This document shows positions 1 to 12,100 of a stretch of 64,000 nt of DNA, one piece after another. Source of the stretch: Rotaria sp. Silwood1 (lineage: Eukaryota; Rotifera; Eurotatoria; Philodinida; Philodinidae); assembly GCA_905250075.1 (NCBI GenBank), contig CAJNOP010000228.1:62001-126000 (forward strand). Reading direction: 5' to 3'. A model generated the notes under the pieces. The model was given only the letters and a program-made list of their open reading frames with translations, was not told the origin of the DNA and ran no database searches. Position numbers and translations under genes: made by a program. The stretch's first letter is position 1, and each line of letters begins with the position of its first letter.

Positions 1-182
1 CTAATTTACTTATATGATAGTTTTTAAATAGAAAGATAATAGAATTTCCTTATTATCAAATCTAAAAATAAAATATCAAAGAAATAAAGAACTAAATCAA
101 AAAACATATCTGTATTCAATATATACAAAAGAATTTTTATTTTTATATTCAAAATTATTATAATAAGGTTTTTCCGTGTTCA

Positions 183-1488
183 TCACGGTACTACCGGTGA
201 TACGACATTTGAACTAGCAGAAAATAAACCACATTCACCATCACTAGTACTCTCTCTATCATCGATTATTTTATTTTTTATTGTTTTTGAATATATATTT
301 GTTGATTGAGTATTTCCATTATAGTATTGTCGTTTTTTCTTCAATTTATGTAAACCTACATTAATTGAAGGTGATTGTCGAGATGAATTATAAGTGTTCA
401 TTGACATACAATTATTTTCTTTTTTTTGTTGTCGTCGTTGATATCGTAATGTATTTGATGTTGTTCGTTTTGAACATGATATTAATTTTCGAAATTCTCT
501 TCGAAAATCTTGTCCACTTAATGTATATAATATAAAATTTAATGCATGTTTTGTATACCATAATGCTTCAAGTAAATCAATTATAACTAATTTTGTATTA
601 GAAAATGTTTTTGATGGTTTTAAACCATTTATACGATTTATACATATGTATATAACTGATGGGCATGTTAAAAGCATAAATGCTAATATAACTGATAATA
701 ACATGATTGTAAGACGATTATTTCGTCTTTGTTTTCGTGATTTTAATAACATACTTGTATGTTTTGTTGTACGTATTATACCTATATTTGTAAATATCAT
801 TAGAAAAAATGGAATAATAGCTACAGAAAGTAAATCAAATATTGGTAAATATAAACCAAAAAATTTCTGAAATTCTGCACTTGCTATGCATACGAAACGT
901 TTTGTTACATGATAAGTTTCATTAGAATTATTTATATGTTTGTGAGAAATTGGAATACGTAAAGTTATATTACTACCTATAAATAAACAAAAAACAAATA
1001 TTTTTCAAATAAATAAAAAGTTTCTTTTTGTTTTTTCTTTTCATACCTAAGATATAAAAATAATGTGTATTAACAATACATACAATAATAATAAGAACGC
1101 ATGTTGATTTAATCACACGCCATCCAGCACGACGATATGAAAAAAAATTTTTCATAATAAAATATCTATCAAAACTAACAACAACAAGTATCCATGAAGC
1201 TAAATGTGAAAGTGTCGATGAAAAAAATATAAATGATCGACATATCCATAATGATGTATTACGTAAATCAAGACGAAATATTTGTCGATATAAATATCTT
1301 GCTGATCTCATATAAATAAATAGAATATCAATAACAGCAATAATACATAAATATTGACATGTTGATTGACGACGAAAACGTTTTCGTAAAAGAATTTTTA
1401 AACATAATATATTACCAATTGTACCAAATATCATTAAACATGGATAAAATATACGTACAAGACCCAAACGTATTATATCAGGCCACAT
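183..1488 (-). CDS. Rhodopsin-family (class A) GPCR, peptide/FMRFamide-receptor-like
   Basis: Two exons, 1488-1047 and 976-183, joined in phase 1 (GT..AG, 70-nt intron), giving 411 aa. The start at 1488 has an in-frame stop (TAA) six bases upstream. Seen: TM1 with the GN signature (GTIGNILCL, ~22-30), Cys83 at the top of TM3, DRY motif at 107-109 (SFDRYF), an extracellular loop 2 with several N-glycosylation sites (NIT, NNS, NET) and the partner cysteine (FVCIAS), TM5, a basic third loop, TM6, and TM7 with NFILY in place of NPxxY followed by a helix-8 like segment (GQDFRREFRKL). The tail is Ser/Asn/Lys-rich with no recognised motif. It would be a plasma-membrane receptor coupled to G proteins; the ligand cannot be read from the sequence. 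The NFxxY form and short N-terminus suit invertebrate neuropeptide receptors. A poly(A) signal AATAAA lies just downstream (~138-143). Confidence 0.86.
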
Positions 1489-4400
1489 ATTTTATGTAGA
1501 AATTTTCATCTATATTTAAAATGACGATGATGTTAAAAAAAGAAACGTATACTTATATATATATATATATATCACGAATTTCCGTTATAGAATACGTCAA
1601 ATTTAATTTATCAATAATCAAATGTTTAAAACGAGTCTTTTTTCTTTTTTTGTTCTGTCAAATAATATGTAATTATCAAAAAATAAAGAAAACAATATCA
1701 ACTTATTCATGTGTTTAAAAATATAAGACTATGATTCTATTTCTACCATTTGTTCATCTAACAGTATGCGACACGAAGTATTCTGATGGTTGTCATATTT
1801 TTCTTTGAAGCATTTTCTAAACATAGAGTAAAACTCAGCCGATTTTGATTAGAAACGACAAGCACTTCATCTTTCTGCATTCATGTTCATATGTCATTAT
1901 AAATAACAATGTGTTCTACCGTTATTCTACTAAAAAAACAACAGGTGTATTTTTTTCTCTAGTTGTCTATGCAGATAAATTTCAGTCAATAACTGCGAAC
2001 ACGTAAAAAAAAAAACTTGAAATTACTAATTTGCACAGTATTTTATCAAGTGTACTTTTTTAATCTAGCAATAAAGTTCTGTTACAAACTGATAAAATAT
2101 GTTTATAGTCTGTGCATCACGCATAAACAAGATGATTTTTTAGATTTTAAAAATGATTCTTTGTTTAATTTCATATACTATAAATTATTCATTGAACACA
2201 TGAAATTACTTATGTGAATTTAGAACAAATATGAAAATTATAAAATCAAAATTTTACTATAAAAATATTTTCATGGGACTACCTACAAAAAAGATAGAAG
2301 TTCCGATTTTGATTGTGGTAGGGACCATTTTCCATATTATTCGTATATTCTACCTCATCTAAAGGAGAGTTATATATAGAAATATGCGTAGAAAGACGAA
2401 TACGTATGATGCTCGACCAGCAATACAAAGTTAGCGAAGCTTTAAATTGTCCTCAATGAAGATTTTGTGTTGTTTGCTAATGGATTTCCGCTATTCAAGC
2501 AGATGGTTCTTTTTTTTTATAAAAAATGCATTTAAACGGTCTATTGCGGTTTCCGTATGCTCACATCAACATTCCATTTAAACAAATGTGAAAATATCAA
2601 GAAAGAAAGAATTAAAATGTAGTAAAATGTCACTAGGCACCATTGATAAGATAAACAATAAAACCTGTCTAAAATGAAAGTTCGATGCGAACAAATGGAA
2701 ACCTTGATAAGACGCTTAATTAACTTTTCTCATTTACAAAGATTGATCTGCTCAGATCTGAATTGGAAATTTATTCATGCATAACAGAGATTCAAACAAG
2801 CCTTATTTTAATAGCCCTGTTCTACCTGTATACTGTCGTTAAAAAAAGATAAGAAAGTGATGCAGTTAAGTCATACCATAAGTAGTGGCACCAACACAAT
2901 AAAATCTTACAGAAGGCTCGAGTAAATTTTCTTTCTACATATGCTGATAGTTCCAATCGAGTCGTATAATTCTACAATATTTCAATACTCTTCAGCTGAT
3001 ATTATGATAGCAAAATCTCAATGTGTTAAAATTTGCTGTTAAGTTTAAAAAAACGAAAAACATTCTTTTAAGTTGAAGTTCTTCAAGACATTCTACTTAC
3101 AAATAGATCTAAATATAGATTACTTATAAGCGAAGGTACAAGAACACTCTCTATTTCTCATTAGGGTATACCTGATGCATAGAGTCTGGGCTCTGAAACG
3201 ATTCATCACTTGAAATGGTTTTCTCGTTAGACGTATATCTTTTTTGTGATCTTCTTTTGATTTCTCTTGGCGCTTCTCTTTCTTCTCTTATTTGTCACGT
3301 CTGATACCCATCCGTCTTTTTACATGTAAAAGTATGTTTCATGTTTGTTTTTTTTTTGCATGTGTGTAGTGAGTTGTCGTGTATTCTAAAGACAAAAAGT
3401 TTCAAAAAAAAAATTAATAACAAACCTTAACACCTCGAAACTTTGCTATTATAATATATTTTGAAGAAGGATATAATATCGTAGATACATAAAGCTCGTT
3501 TGGCCTATCAGTTACATGTAGAAAGAAAATTTACTCGATTTTTTTAAATGATTTTATAGTGTCGATCCCAATACTTTTGATATTCCTTGAATATATTGTA
3601 TACGGACTGGTTGACTTATGTGAGCCTCGAAAAATCAAGACTGATGCTTATCTCACATAAACATTCTCAATGATATATTTAAATCTCTGGTGTATAATTT
3701 ATATAAAATAAGATATACAATTCTCGTTGGAATTTATTTGTAGGTTGTCTTATAATGAATGTTCATGATTACAGGACTTCTTCACTTTTTAATATATATT
3801 CTTTTGTAAAACAGAATTATAATAATGAATAAGCGAAGTCAATGTTCTTCTATATCTAAAGTAACAATGACTGAATGACATTTATTCACATCGGAAATAT
3901 GGTTCACGAATGACGTCAACATCTTGATGTGCGTGTTCAAAATGTTACTAAGACTTATATTACAATAGAGAATAGTTTTGAAGAACATATAATTCTAATA
4001 AAATTTTCAGGTCATTTCTCGACTTCAAATTTTTCTATAGAATCTAATTTTGTTTTGATGCATAAAAAACTTTGGAAGTAATAGTTTAACACAATTCATG
4101 AAAAATTTCTTCAACCTTAATGAGCACATACAATCAAATCTGTGTAAAACTTATCTATATAATAGGTAACATTTATCAGTACGCATCGTTTATGTTCTCG
4201 AGACGCTCGATTAAAAAAACAATTTTCTCTGTGTTTTTTTTAATGTATTCAATGCACCAATGTCTATAAATACTTACTCCAGAATTTTACTGTCTAATAC
4301 CCCCTTTCTTTCAAAAAAATCACTCAATGTCGACTGTTTACTACTATTATCTTCATATGAAAAAGAAACAATAGTAAATGTCATGTAAAAAGTTATGCTC

Positions 4401-5370
4401 GTTTTCATTGGAACGAATCAATGAAAACTAAGTCAAGAAGTTTAATAAGGCCAACATCAAGGACCAATCATTTTTTGATTTAGTCTAAGATGTTCACTTG
4501 ATAACAATTGATCTTCTGTCGAGATTGAGAATGAGAGAGCTTCAAACTAAATTATGCATATATCCTATGACATTTTTTATTCTCTAGAAAATTCTACGTC
4601 CGGAGCAAAATATGATGCATTTTCAATAGAAAGAAAAACATTTTTATCTGTTTTCATTGCTATGACATGTTTATAAAGCAAATAAAATGTGACATTCGAT
4701 ATCAGCGTCAAAAAAGAAAAAGCAATGAATTAAATATATTTTAGAGAAATTCTTTTCTTGTGAAGAAATTAATTGTGATTTTACACGGTTGTATTTTATT
4801 AAAATGTATTTTTGTCGCTAATTCTGAGTGTCAAATTTACTTTGTTTTACATTCATATCATGACTATGAAAACCGCTGAAAAATGTTTTTTTTTTCTTTT
4901 ATTGAAAAATCATAATATAGAAGAAAGATGTGAACTCCATTCCACTATGAACATGCCATTTTGTACAAATTTTACAGGATAATTTATTGTTGTCTTTTTT
5001 TTTCTATAAAGATATGATAGTGGTAAAATGTCAGTATTAAGTAACTGCTGAAAGCAAGGCTATTGGACGATAGAGTTTTGGAGTTCTTGGTTTCAGACAT
5101 TGATGCTTTGAATACACGCAAAACAGAATAAATGTTCTTTTTATCATGTGCCTCGTGTATTGGCATGATACTCAATGCCCTCATGATTCCTGTCTTAATG
5201 ACCTTTTTCAGCCTTATAATAGTTCTTACAACAAACTATTTGAACCCAAAAAAAAAAAAGAAAATATGTGATAGTTTCTCTTAGATAAAGTCTACAGAAA
5301 ATTTAAAACCTAGTTTTTCAGTATCGATAACACATAAGTACAATTTTTGTTTATACTACATAAAAACAAA

Positions 5371-5797
5371 TTTCTCCGGATGTCAAATCGTTTTGTGATC
5401 GCAATGATTTTCATGTGATCTCGAAATTCTACTGAGCTATTTCAAGAAAAAGCTATATATCTCCGTAATCAAATTTTGACTTTCAATTTTACATTAACAA
5501 AGTTCTTAATAAAATTATTCGATTGTACCATTAGGAGCTCTTTTCTGGAAATGTAAATTAATGAATAAAAATTGTTTTTACACATGAGAGAATTCCGAAT
5601 ATTGAATATCTTAGAATAGAAGATACTAGAAAAGCTACAGCTTGTCTAAATAACTCATCTCAATGAAAAAAAAAACAGTATATATATCAATGATGAAGGC
5701 TCGAAAAATCAAAGAACTGTAGACTTTTCTATTACTCATCAAATGAATATTGTTTCAGTCGAAAAGCAATTTGACACCTAAAAAAAAAGATTTCCTC
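5371..5797. mobile_element. Non-autonomous TIR DNA element, short copy (family T)
   Basis: The left end reads CTCCGGATGTCAAATCG and the right end, reverse-complemented, reads GGTGTCAAATTGCTTTTCG, followed in both arms by a shared ATGATTTTCAT/ATATTCATTTGATGA stretch. The same ends bound a longer copy at 9678-10480. No coding sequence is inside. It looks like an internally shortened, decayed copy. No target duplication is evident. Confidence 0.55.
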
Positions 5798-6659
5798 ACA
5801 AGAGATCTAATAACGGTTGTCTTACAGAAAATATTGAAAACCGACCTTAATAGTTGTCTTAATATTGTTTTATGGCAGCTAAAAACCATTGTGGAGAACT
5901 CGAAGAGATCTTTTTTTTTTTATAGAGGAGTATTTGCGTTATCATTCTATGTAGCCTAAATAGAAATTATATTGACGAATCGTAAATAGTTCTTTCTAGC
6001 GGTCAATTTAGCGGAAAAAACTTGAAAACAAACCTTGTCGCATTAAATGTCGATGATATAAAGCTCAAGTTTATTTTTACATATTAAATTGAAGTGGTAC
6101 AACCTCTCTTTTTTCACTAGTTCATGCTAGGAAATATATTTTATTAGAAAAAAAAGCATATAGAAATGAAGTTTATTTTTTCTCGGCTAGGTTGGATCGT
6201 GTCATTTATCTAATTACTGTTATCTATTCGCATATGCTTCATTGAATAGCTTGAAAATTAGCATTAATGACTAGCGCTATAAGTTAGTTATTTTTCTTTT
6301 TCTTTTAGTTCGACAAAATGTATTTACAACAAAAACTTTAGCTAGTTCATAATCATGCAAATGAAAAGAAAACGATAAAATTGATAGAAACGATTTCCTG
6401 GATATTTTTTCTCATAGCCATTTCAGTTGAATTTTTTTTTGTAAATAAAAACTTACCCTTTCATGATAATAAGCAATAAATTCATATCTTATCTTCTATT
6501 ATCATTTTTAGCATAGATATTTCAAGACATTTGCCTTGTTATCTGATTTCAGATTTATACAAAAGTCTATAGGAGCATCTTCTTCTTATTGTTACTAAAT
6601 TTCCTGAGTGCATCTTCGGATTCAAACATTCGAGTAGAAATCAAATTTATATAATTGAA

Positions 6660-7075
6660 ATAGCGAAAGCTGTTATGTTGTTTTCATAAGAAAAACAAAA
6701 AAAGCGCACAAACACTTCCGTTTCTCCGACCTAATACGTCCGATCAATTTGAAACTTTTTTTCTATATGCTATATACCCTTTATGGTAGGTAAATATTGT
6801 TTTTTTGTTTTAATAAAAAAAAAAATATTATTTAGCTGATTTTTTTTTCGATTACCTTTAATATTTTGGTTTTTGTTTTATTCGAAGAAGAAAAAAATAA
6901 AATGATACTCACTCCAAACAGTGTCAAATGCCTGTAAAAAAAAAATTCAGCTTGATCGAACATAGCGTCTCGAAGAAACAAGACAATGACATTAGTCGTC
7001 AATAGAATCCTAGTATCTCCATAGACGCTAACATCTGATGTGCAAACTTTTTTTTTTTGTTGTACTTATGAACGT
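6660..7075. repeat. Dispersed repeat, copy 1
   Basis: Segments around 6745-6775 (GAAACTTTTTTTCTATATGC), 6895-6950 (CACTCCAAACAGTGTCAAATG) and 6955-6975 (GATCGAACATAG) recur in the same order and orientation at about 33050, 33220 and 33270. Similarity is patchy, so this is an old interspersed repeat of unknown class. Confidence 0.45.
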
Positions 7076-7279
7076 TTACTTGCTCTGTAAATTTCAAAGT
7101 ACATTCATAAATCAAGATAAAAAACGTTTATTATTCATATTCTTTTGTTTTTTTATTAGATGTCACATAAATACCGGAAAATACACTTTTCTTTTATTAC
7201 CAAACAAACAATGAAAAAAAAAAAAAATATTAATGACTATGTCTATAGGTGCGAGAAAAAAAAAATTTGATATTTGTTT

Positions 7280-8795
7280 TTAAGCCAATATTTGAGTTAA
7301 ATTATAAATCAATGTTGGTTGATTATCTTTCTTTGGATTATTTTCATAAAGAGTAAGTTCTAATGTTAGAAAATTAATATGTATTGTACAAAGTGTTACA
7401 GCAGTCGTATCTGTTTCTTCACTTTGTAGACGAAATATAGGAAATTTTTCATTTTCATCATCACCTAATAAACGTATAGCATCATTAATAGTAAACATTT
7501 CACCAAGTTCTTTACCACGTTTTCCACGAGTATATGATGATTCAAGTGCTTTTTGTTGAGGTATAACATTATCTAAACGTTCATAATGATTATAATGAAG
7601 AAGATAATTTAATACTGTTATATATGTATTTGTATTTTTAAGATTTTCTTTATTATTTATTATAAGACATTTACTAATATAATTTTCATTATCAATATTT
7701 ATATTAGGACCAATTTCATAATTAAATAAATATTTTGATTGATGAATAAAACCTCCATTAACACAAAAACCATATGCTACAGGTAATGAATAAAGTAATT
7801 TATCTAATTCATCTTCATTTTGAATTGAAAGTAATGCTCTATTAACTATTTGTCGTGGTAAACGACCTTCTCCAATAAAATTTGGATAAAGACCATTTAA
7901 TGAATATGCAAAACCATGTTTATTTACGCCAAATGCATTTCCTTAATAAAAAATAATATTCAATAAATATTTACTAATAGAAGAAGAGAAAAAATCAACT
8001 TTATTCATTTACCTGGAATAGAACCAGCATAACAATGAGCTATAAATTTTTCATGTGGACTTTCACGTTTACCATCATCATATTTACTTGATTGAATATC
8101 AGCTTCAACAAGATAACTTGTCATATATAATGCTGGTGCATGATCTTCATTATGTAATAATGATAATGTATTTGTATCCTTTCTATTAATTAATACAGTT
8201 GTACAACCTTTTTCACCGGTTTCATTTTGTAATTGTTGATTTTTTTCTATAAATTTTTTTTTTTCTTCAAATAAACGATGAGCTGTTCGAGTTTCATTTA
8301 AAAAATTTAGAACAAGTATTTGTTTAAAAGATATTTCAGAACCATCAGCTAAACCACGAATTTCATCCCAATACCATGGACATAATGAACATATTCTTTC
8401 AATGAAATTTTGATGTAATTTTTGACCATAATCAGTTTGTGCAAAAGCAAATAATGCTAATAATGTATGATCATCAGCAATACGTTGACGAATTGCTTCA
8501 TGTGCTAACTTTCCTAAAGCATATCCACAATCATAATGTGTACCTTTAACACGATGTAATGGAATTCTTGATGAAATCATTGTTCGTTTTATTTTTGCAG
8601 ATACAACAGCTACAAAAAATAAACAGAGAGTACAAAAGCATTATATAGATAAATAACAAAAAAATAAGAATAAAAAAACATTCAGATACAAACGTTATAA
8701 AAGAGTTAAATTATTTTATTCAAACATGTTGAATTTACATATATACCTGATATAAATCGATCACAAATACCGTAAACAGAAAAGATAAATCTCAT
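7280..8795 (-). CDS. C45-type Ntn acyltransferase/amidohydrolase (tan / isopenicillin-N acyltransferase-like)
   Basis: Core exons 8580-8013 and 7941-7280 join in phase 1 to give 409 aa from the ATG at 8580. A further in-phase 5' exon (8795-8747, donor GTATAT, acceptor TTTTTTGTAG before 8628) would add 26 residues; either start is possible. Family features seen: an N-terminal CGYALGKLAHEAI block, the WDEIRGLADG block, then Gly125-Cys126 in EKGCTTVLIN, the expected self-cleavage site whose cysteine becomes the N-terminal nucleophile, followed by HNEDHAP and later GNAFGVNKHGFAYSLNG. Known members hydrolyse or transfer acyl groups on small amides (penicillin precursors in fungi, N-beta-alanyl-dopamine in insect Tan); substrate here is unknown. 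It diverges head-to-head from the OFD1-like gene. The family is patchy across fungi, bacteria and arthropods, so horizontal origin is possible but the gene has introns and host-like base composition. Confidence 0.85.
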
Positions 8796-9145
8796 GCGTT
8801 ATCTATTATCTTGTATTCTTCTCGTTTTGTTTATTTTCTACGGAATATTTAAGTGCAAAAAAAATAATTATACCATCGTACGATATTATAAATGTCAACA
8901 GTTATTATACAAAATAAGTGGGTCGCCGTGTCATAACTGGATTGTCAGCTGGATCTTATTATTCTTTCGTGTTAACGATGTCTTTACTGGTTGAAATAGA
9001 ACCAATAAAAAGAAAGAAAAATATACAAGATTTTTGATGGATAGAGGTATTGTGATAGGAAACGAATGAAATATGGTAGTTGTGGTTTTGAACAATATAG
9101 TTTGACTCATTTTTCATTTTCAAGATTTTTTTTTGTAAAAAAAAA
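8796..9145. promoter_or_regulatory. Shared bidirectional promoter region
   Basis: About 350 bp (565 bp if the acyltransferase starts at 8580) separates the divergent starts of the acyltransferase and the OFD1-like gene, so both promoters must lie here or overlap. I see no unambiguous TATA or named factor site. The short reading frame on the + strand starting at 8794 has no domain features and is not called. Confidence 0.5.
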
Positions 9146-12100
9146 ATGACGACTAATGGACAAAATGGTCTTAATGGAAGAGATCTTCGAATTAAATTAT
9201 TTGATTTAATGAAATCAAAAGGCATTGTTGATAATGTTAAAGTAAATAAAATAAAATTTCTTTTCTTTTTTTTTCTGGTCGACACACATTTGATTATTAT
9301 CTAATTTTATTTGATATAATATTTATAGACACATTTACGTGGTCGTTTAATTCATGAGTTACGTGGTGGTGTTGATAATCAAATTCGATTTTCATCTTCA
9401 ACAACACAACCTACACTTCTTGTTCGTGCACTTAATGCATTAATTCTTGATTATTTTCAAGGACAACATTATGATTATACAACAAGTGTTTTTGTACCTG
9501 AAGCAAATATTAATGATTATAGAGTATATTGAAAATGATAATAATTATATAAGAAAAATAAATTTTTATTGTGTTTTAGATTATGTCCGATGAAGAAATT
9601 CTTCGTTTACTTAATATTTCAACAGAATCAAGTTTTTATAAGAAAATTGTAAGAATATATTTCAAATAAGTTTTTTTGAGAAGAAACTTCCTCCGATGTC
9701 AGATCGTTTTGCAACTGAGATGATGTTCATTTGATGAATTATAGAAATGTTTAAAATGTTTTGACTATGAGTCTTCTATACTCACATCGATTTAGTGTTC
9801 CTCAATACAGACCATAATAATAATATATTCAGATTTTCAATTTACAGTTCGACTAGAGAATAGAATCAATTACGAATCATATTCTAATGAATATTAATAA
9901 AACATAAATTATTTAATAAGAGAAAGAAGTAGTAACATTCAATAGCCTATAGTTCTTTGATTGAAAAAAAATTTGATTTAGAATGTTCATCAGCTTTATA
10001 ATGGAGTCAAAAGGGGTCGAGCACTTCAAACTTTTTTTTTTCTAGAACTACAAACAGGAATTCCTTTTTTTTCTGATGAAACTAAGATAGTTGAATTTGA
10101 AATGACTCTATGAGTGGAAAGAGTGTTCAAAATACTACCAGAAAGCTAATTAAACAACTTTAACCTTTTTGTTTTAAACTCTTAGTAACAATCATGAAAA
10201 CAAAAACTAAAAAATAAACAATGCTATTTTTGATATATTGAATATCTCGAGATAGGCGATACTAATAAAAATTATAACTCACCCAATGAATTAATCTTAT
10301 TGAATACAAAGGCTAAAGTTGATTAGAAAATCACAGCATTTTCTTGAAAAACTCAGTCAAATTTTGATATTTCAAAAATAAACATTCGGAAAATCAAAAC
10401 CATTCTAGACTTTTCTATCATTCATTCAATGAATATCATCTTAATCGAAAATTCATTTGACATCGAAAGATGTTCCCTCGTTAGATTTATTAATTTTCTA
10501 TTTATTTAGAAATCAAATAGTGAAATAAATGATCATACAAGTTTATTAATGTCCATGCTTACATGTATTTCATCATGGCTACCAGGTTCATCTCAAAATA
10601 ATAGTACACAAACCTCAAATGATCTATGGGCAAGTTCTATTGCTGGATCAACTCTTGGTTAGTTTCTAATTCTCTTCTTTTTTTATTTTTGAAAATAATA
10701 ATCAAATATATATTGTTTGATATTCAGTTAAGAAGTACACTTCTTAATAGAGAAAAGCAGGAAATAATTAAAAGACTTCTTCTTTCGATTAGAATATCCG
10801 ATTGATGCTGGGTCAACTAGTCACGATATATAAAAAAAAAAAAACAAGCAAAGAAAATGTGGAAATAATTTCTTTTTTAATAGCATACGCTTAAGTTAAC
10901 TCAGAAAATATTGAAAATTATTTCTTGTTTTCACTAGAATTTTTCAATTATAAAATTACAATTTTCTATTGATTAAAATCGGATTAAGATTTAAGAGTAG
11001 TCTATAAATAGAAAAAAAAAAACGAGCAAATTCTTTTGCTTTATCATAATATAAATACATTTAATTATCATGAGAAATACTATAGCAGAACTTTTAGAAT
11101 TTGTTCCAGATCAAGATTTTATTGAGAAGCAATTAAACTATTTATGAATTTCTTCGATCTGTTTGTGAATCTTCAATCAAAAAAGTTTCAAATAAATAAA
11201 ATTTTTGTAAAGTATAACCTTCTACAAGAAATATTGATTTGTAACAGTCTCAGCAATCATCTCCAAAAATGATGCACTAACTTTTACATTATTTATTCGA
11301 CATTTTTCAACTTATAAAAATTTCCCAGAAAAAATAATTTAAAAAAGAAAAAGCGTTCTTTTCACCGTTGCAAAACAGTCAGGTAATATCAACGATCACT
11401 TTACTCAACCTTTTTTTTTTTTTTTTAGAAAAAGCTATATTTTATTTTAAAAACCAAGAGTAAATATAACTTCCGATACACCATTAAAAAGAGTACTCTT
11501 TACGCTACAAAAATTACCATTGAATCTGTATATTCATTTCCCTTCTGATTCAAAAAAGAAAATGCTGTTTGTCGATAGTAAAGTTGTGAGAAGCTATTTG
11601 ACGTTGGACTCAATCTTCTTGTAAAGATCGTTCTAGAAAAATATATCTACTAGGAAATTTGTAGTTCAGACTAACACTAAGCACATGATAGAATAGAAAA
11701 CCTTGTCCTGTACTCATCTCTATTTTGTATATTTTTCTGTAACGTATGCGTCCTAAAAATAATAAATGAAAGTTTTTAGAATATTCTCTTGTCTTTATAA
11801 TTTTAGTCATTTTCAGTTATTTTAGTGATCGAAAGTCAAAATAAGAATTCTTTCTATTTTCAGTTCGGACTTAGACATTATTTCTTGATTGAGAAATCGA
11901 TTACATCGTAGGAAAAAAACAAAAATTTGATATCTGTGCATTGCATGTTAACTGATCGATTCTCTAATAGATGATCAGTACTTGAATTATATTCTATCTT
12001 CGTGAGACTCAGTCAAATTTCATTCGATGCATGACAAGATTTTCTAACATTTGGAAATGATTCTAAATCGATCACGTCAAAAACTTAAGAAACAAAAACA

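Larger units (their letters stand above)
1489..7279. other. Intergenic, no gene recognised; old repeats
   Basis: All open frames here are short and low-complexity and lack domain-like composition or plausible splice partners. The stretch is AT-rich with many homopolymer runs. It contains one copy of an inverted-terminal-repeat element (5371-5797) and one copy of a dispersed repeat (about 6660-7075) that recurs at about 32985-33395. Confidence 0.6.
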
